Assembly: GCA_964540415.1 (NCBI GenBank)
Contig: CAZIMM010000125.1
Location: 1 to 5,039 of the forward strand
Source of the DNA: CAZIMM01 sp964540415
Lineage (GTDB): Bacteria; Bacillota; Clostridia; Oscillospirales; Acutalibacteraceae
DNA length: 5,039 nucleotides
Direction of reading: 5' to 3'
The position numbers and the translations under genes were made by a program. Shown one piece after another: positions 4,963 to 5,039 of the stretch (its first letter is position 1; every line of letters begins with the position of its first letter). The notes under the pieces are model-generated. The model made no database searches. It worked only from the letters and a program-made list of their open reading frames with translations, and was not told the origin of the DNA.

Positions 4963-5039
4963 TCAACCATAATAATCGTCATTTTTCCATTTCATTGGGT
5001 TTTCGTCGATATACTGCTATGCTTCAAGATAGCCTTGTT
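4963..5039 (-). pseudogene. C-terminal remnant of an IS200-like (Y1/REP-associated) transposase, with in-frame stop
   Basis: Reading the minus strand from 5037 gives QGYLEA, an amber TAG at 5019-5017, then QYIDENPMKWKNDDYYG and a TGA at 4965-4963. The tail Tyr-Ile-x-x-Asn-Pro-x-x-Trp-x-x-Asp-x-Tyr-Tyr is the characteristic C-terminus of IS200-like/REP-associated tyrosine transposases (Y1_Tnp family). In intact copies it is usually preceded by a Trp where the TAG stands here, and TGG to TAG is a single-base change. The catalytic HUH and Tyr regions would lie outside the window, so I cannot tell whether the rest of the gene is intact. The remnant is short, but the motif match is specific. Alternative explanations are stop-codon readthrough or a sequencing error. 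Confidence 0.65.

Overview
The window looks like chromosomal DNA from a low-to-mid GC Firmicute, most likely a gut-type Clostridia (Oscillospiraceae or Lachnospiraceae relative). This rests on strong AGGAGG-type ribosome binding sites, sigma-A-like TTGACA/TATAAT promoters, and a MerR + ABC-2 exporter cassette typical of that group. It is inferred from sequence style and not proven. Every gene I can support is on the minus strand, so transcription runs from position 5039 towards position 1.

In transcription order: at the right edge (4963-5039) is the C-terminal tail of an IS200-like (REP-associated/Y1) transposase with an in-frame amber stop, apparently a decayed insertion. Next is an acidic 161-residue protein of unknown function (4361-4846) with its own promoter-like sequence. 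Then comes a three-gene exporter cassette: a regulator with two tandem MerR DNA-binding domains (3484-4251), an ABC ATPase (2697-3431) and an ABC-2 permease (1967-2710). The last two overlap by 14 bp. A near-perfect intrinsic terminator lies between the regulator and the ATPase and contains an extended -10 box, so the transporter may be controlled at that point. A second strong terminator (1887-1920) closes the cassette.

Below it is a stand-alone GNAT acetyltransferase resembling aminoglycoside 6'-N-acetyltransferases (1279-1755), with an excellent extended -10 promoter. The left part is a tight run of an isochorismatase-family cysteine hydrolase (660-1151), a YhbS-type GNAT acetyltransferase (65-637) and the first ten codons of another gene that leaves the window (1-31), probably one transcript.

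Functionally this is a small-molecule handling and export neighbourhood: two acetyltransferases, one amidase-like hydrolase and one regulated exporter. No RNA gene, CRISPR array or complete mobile element was seen, and no gene-free stretch exceeds 300 bases.
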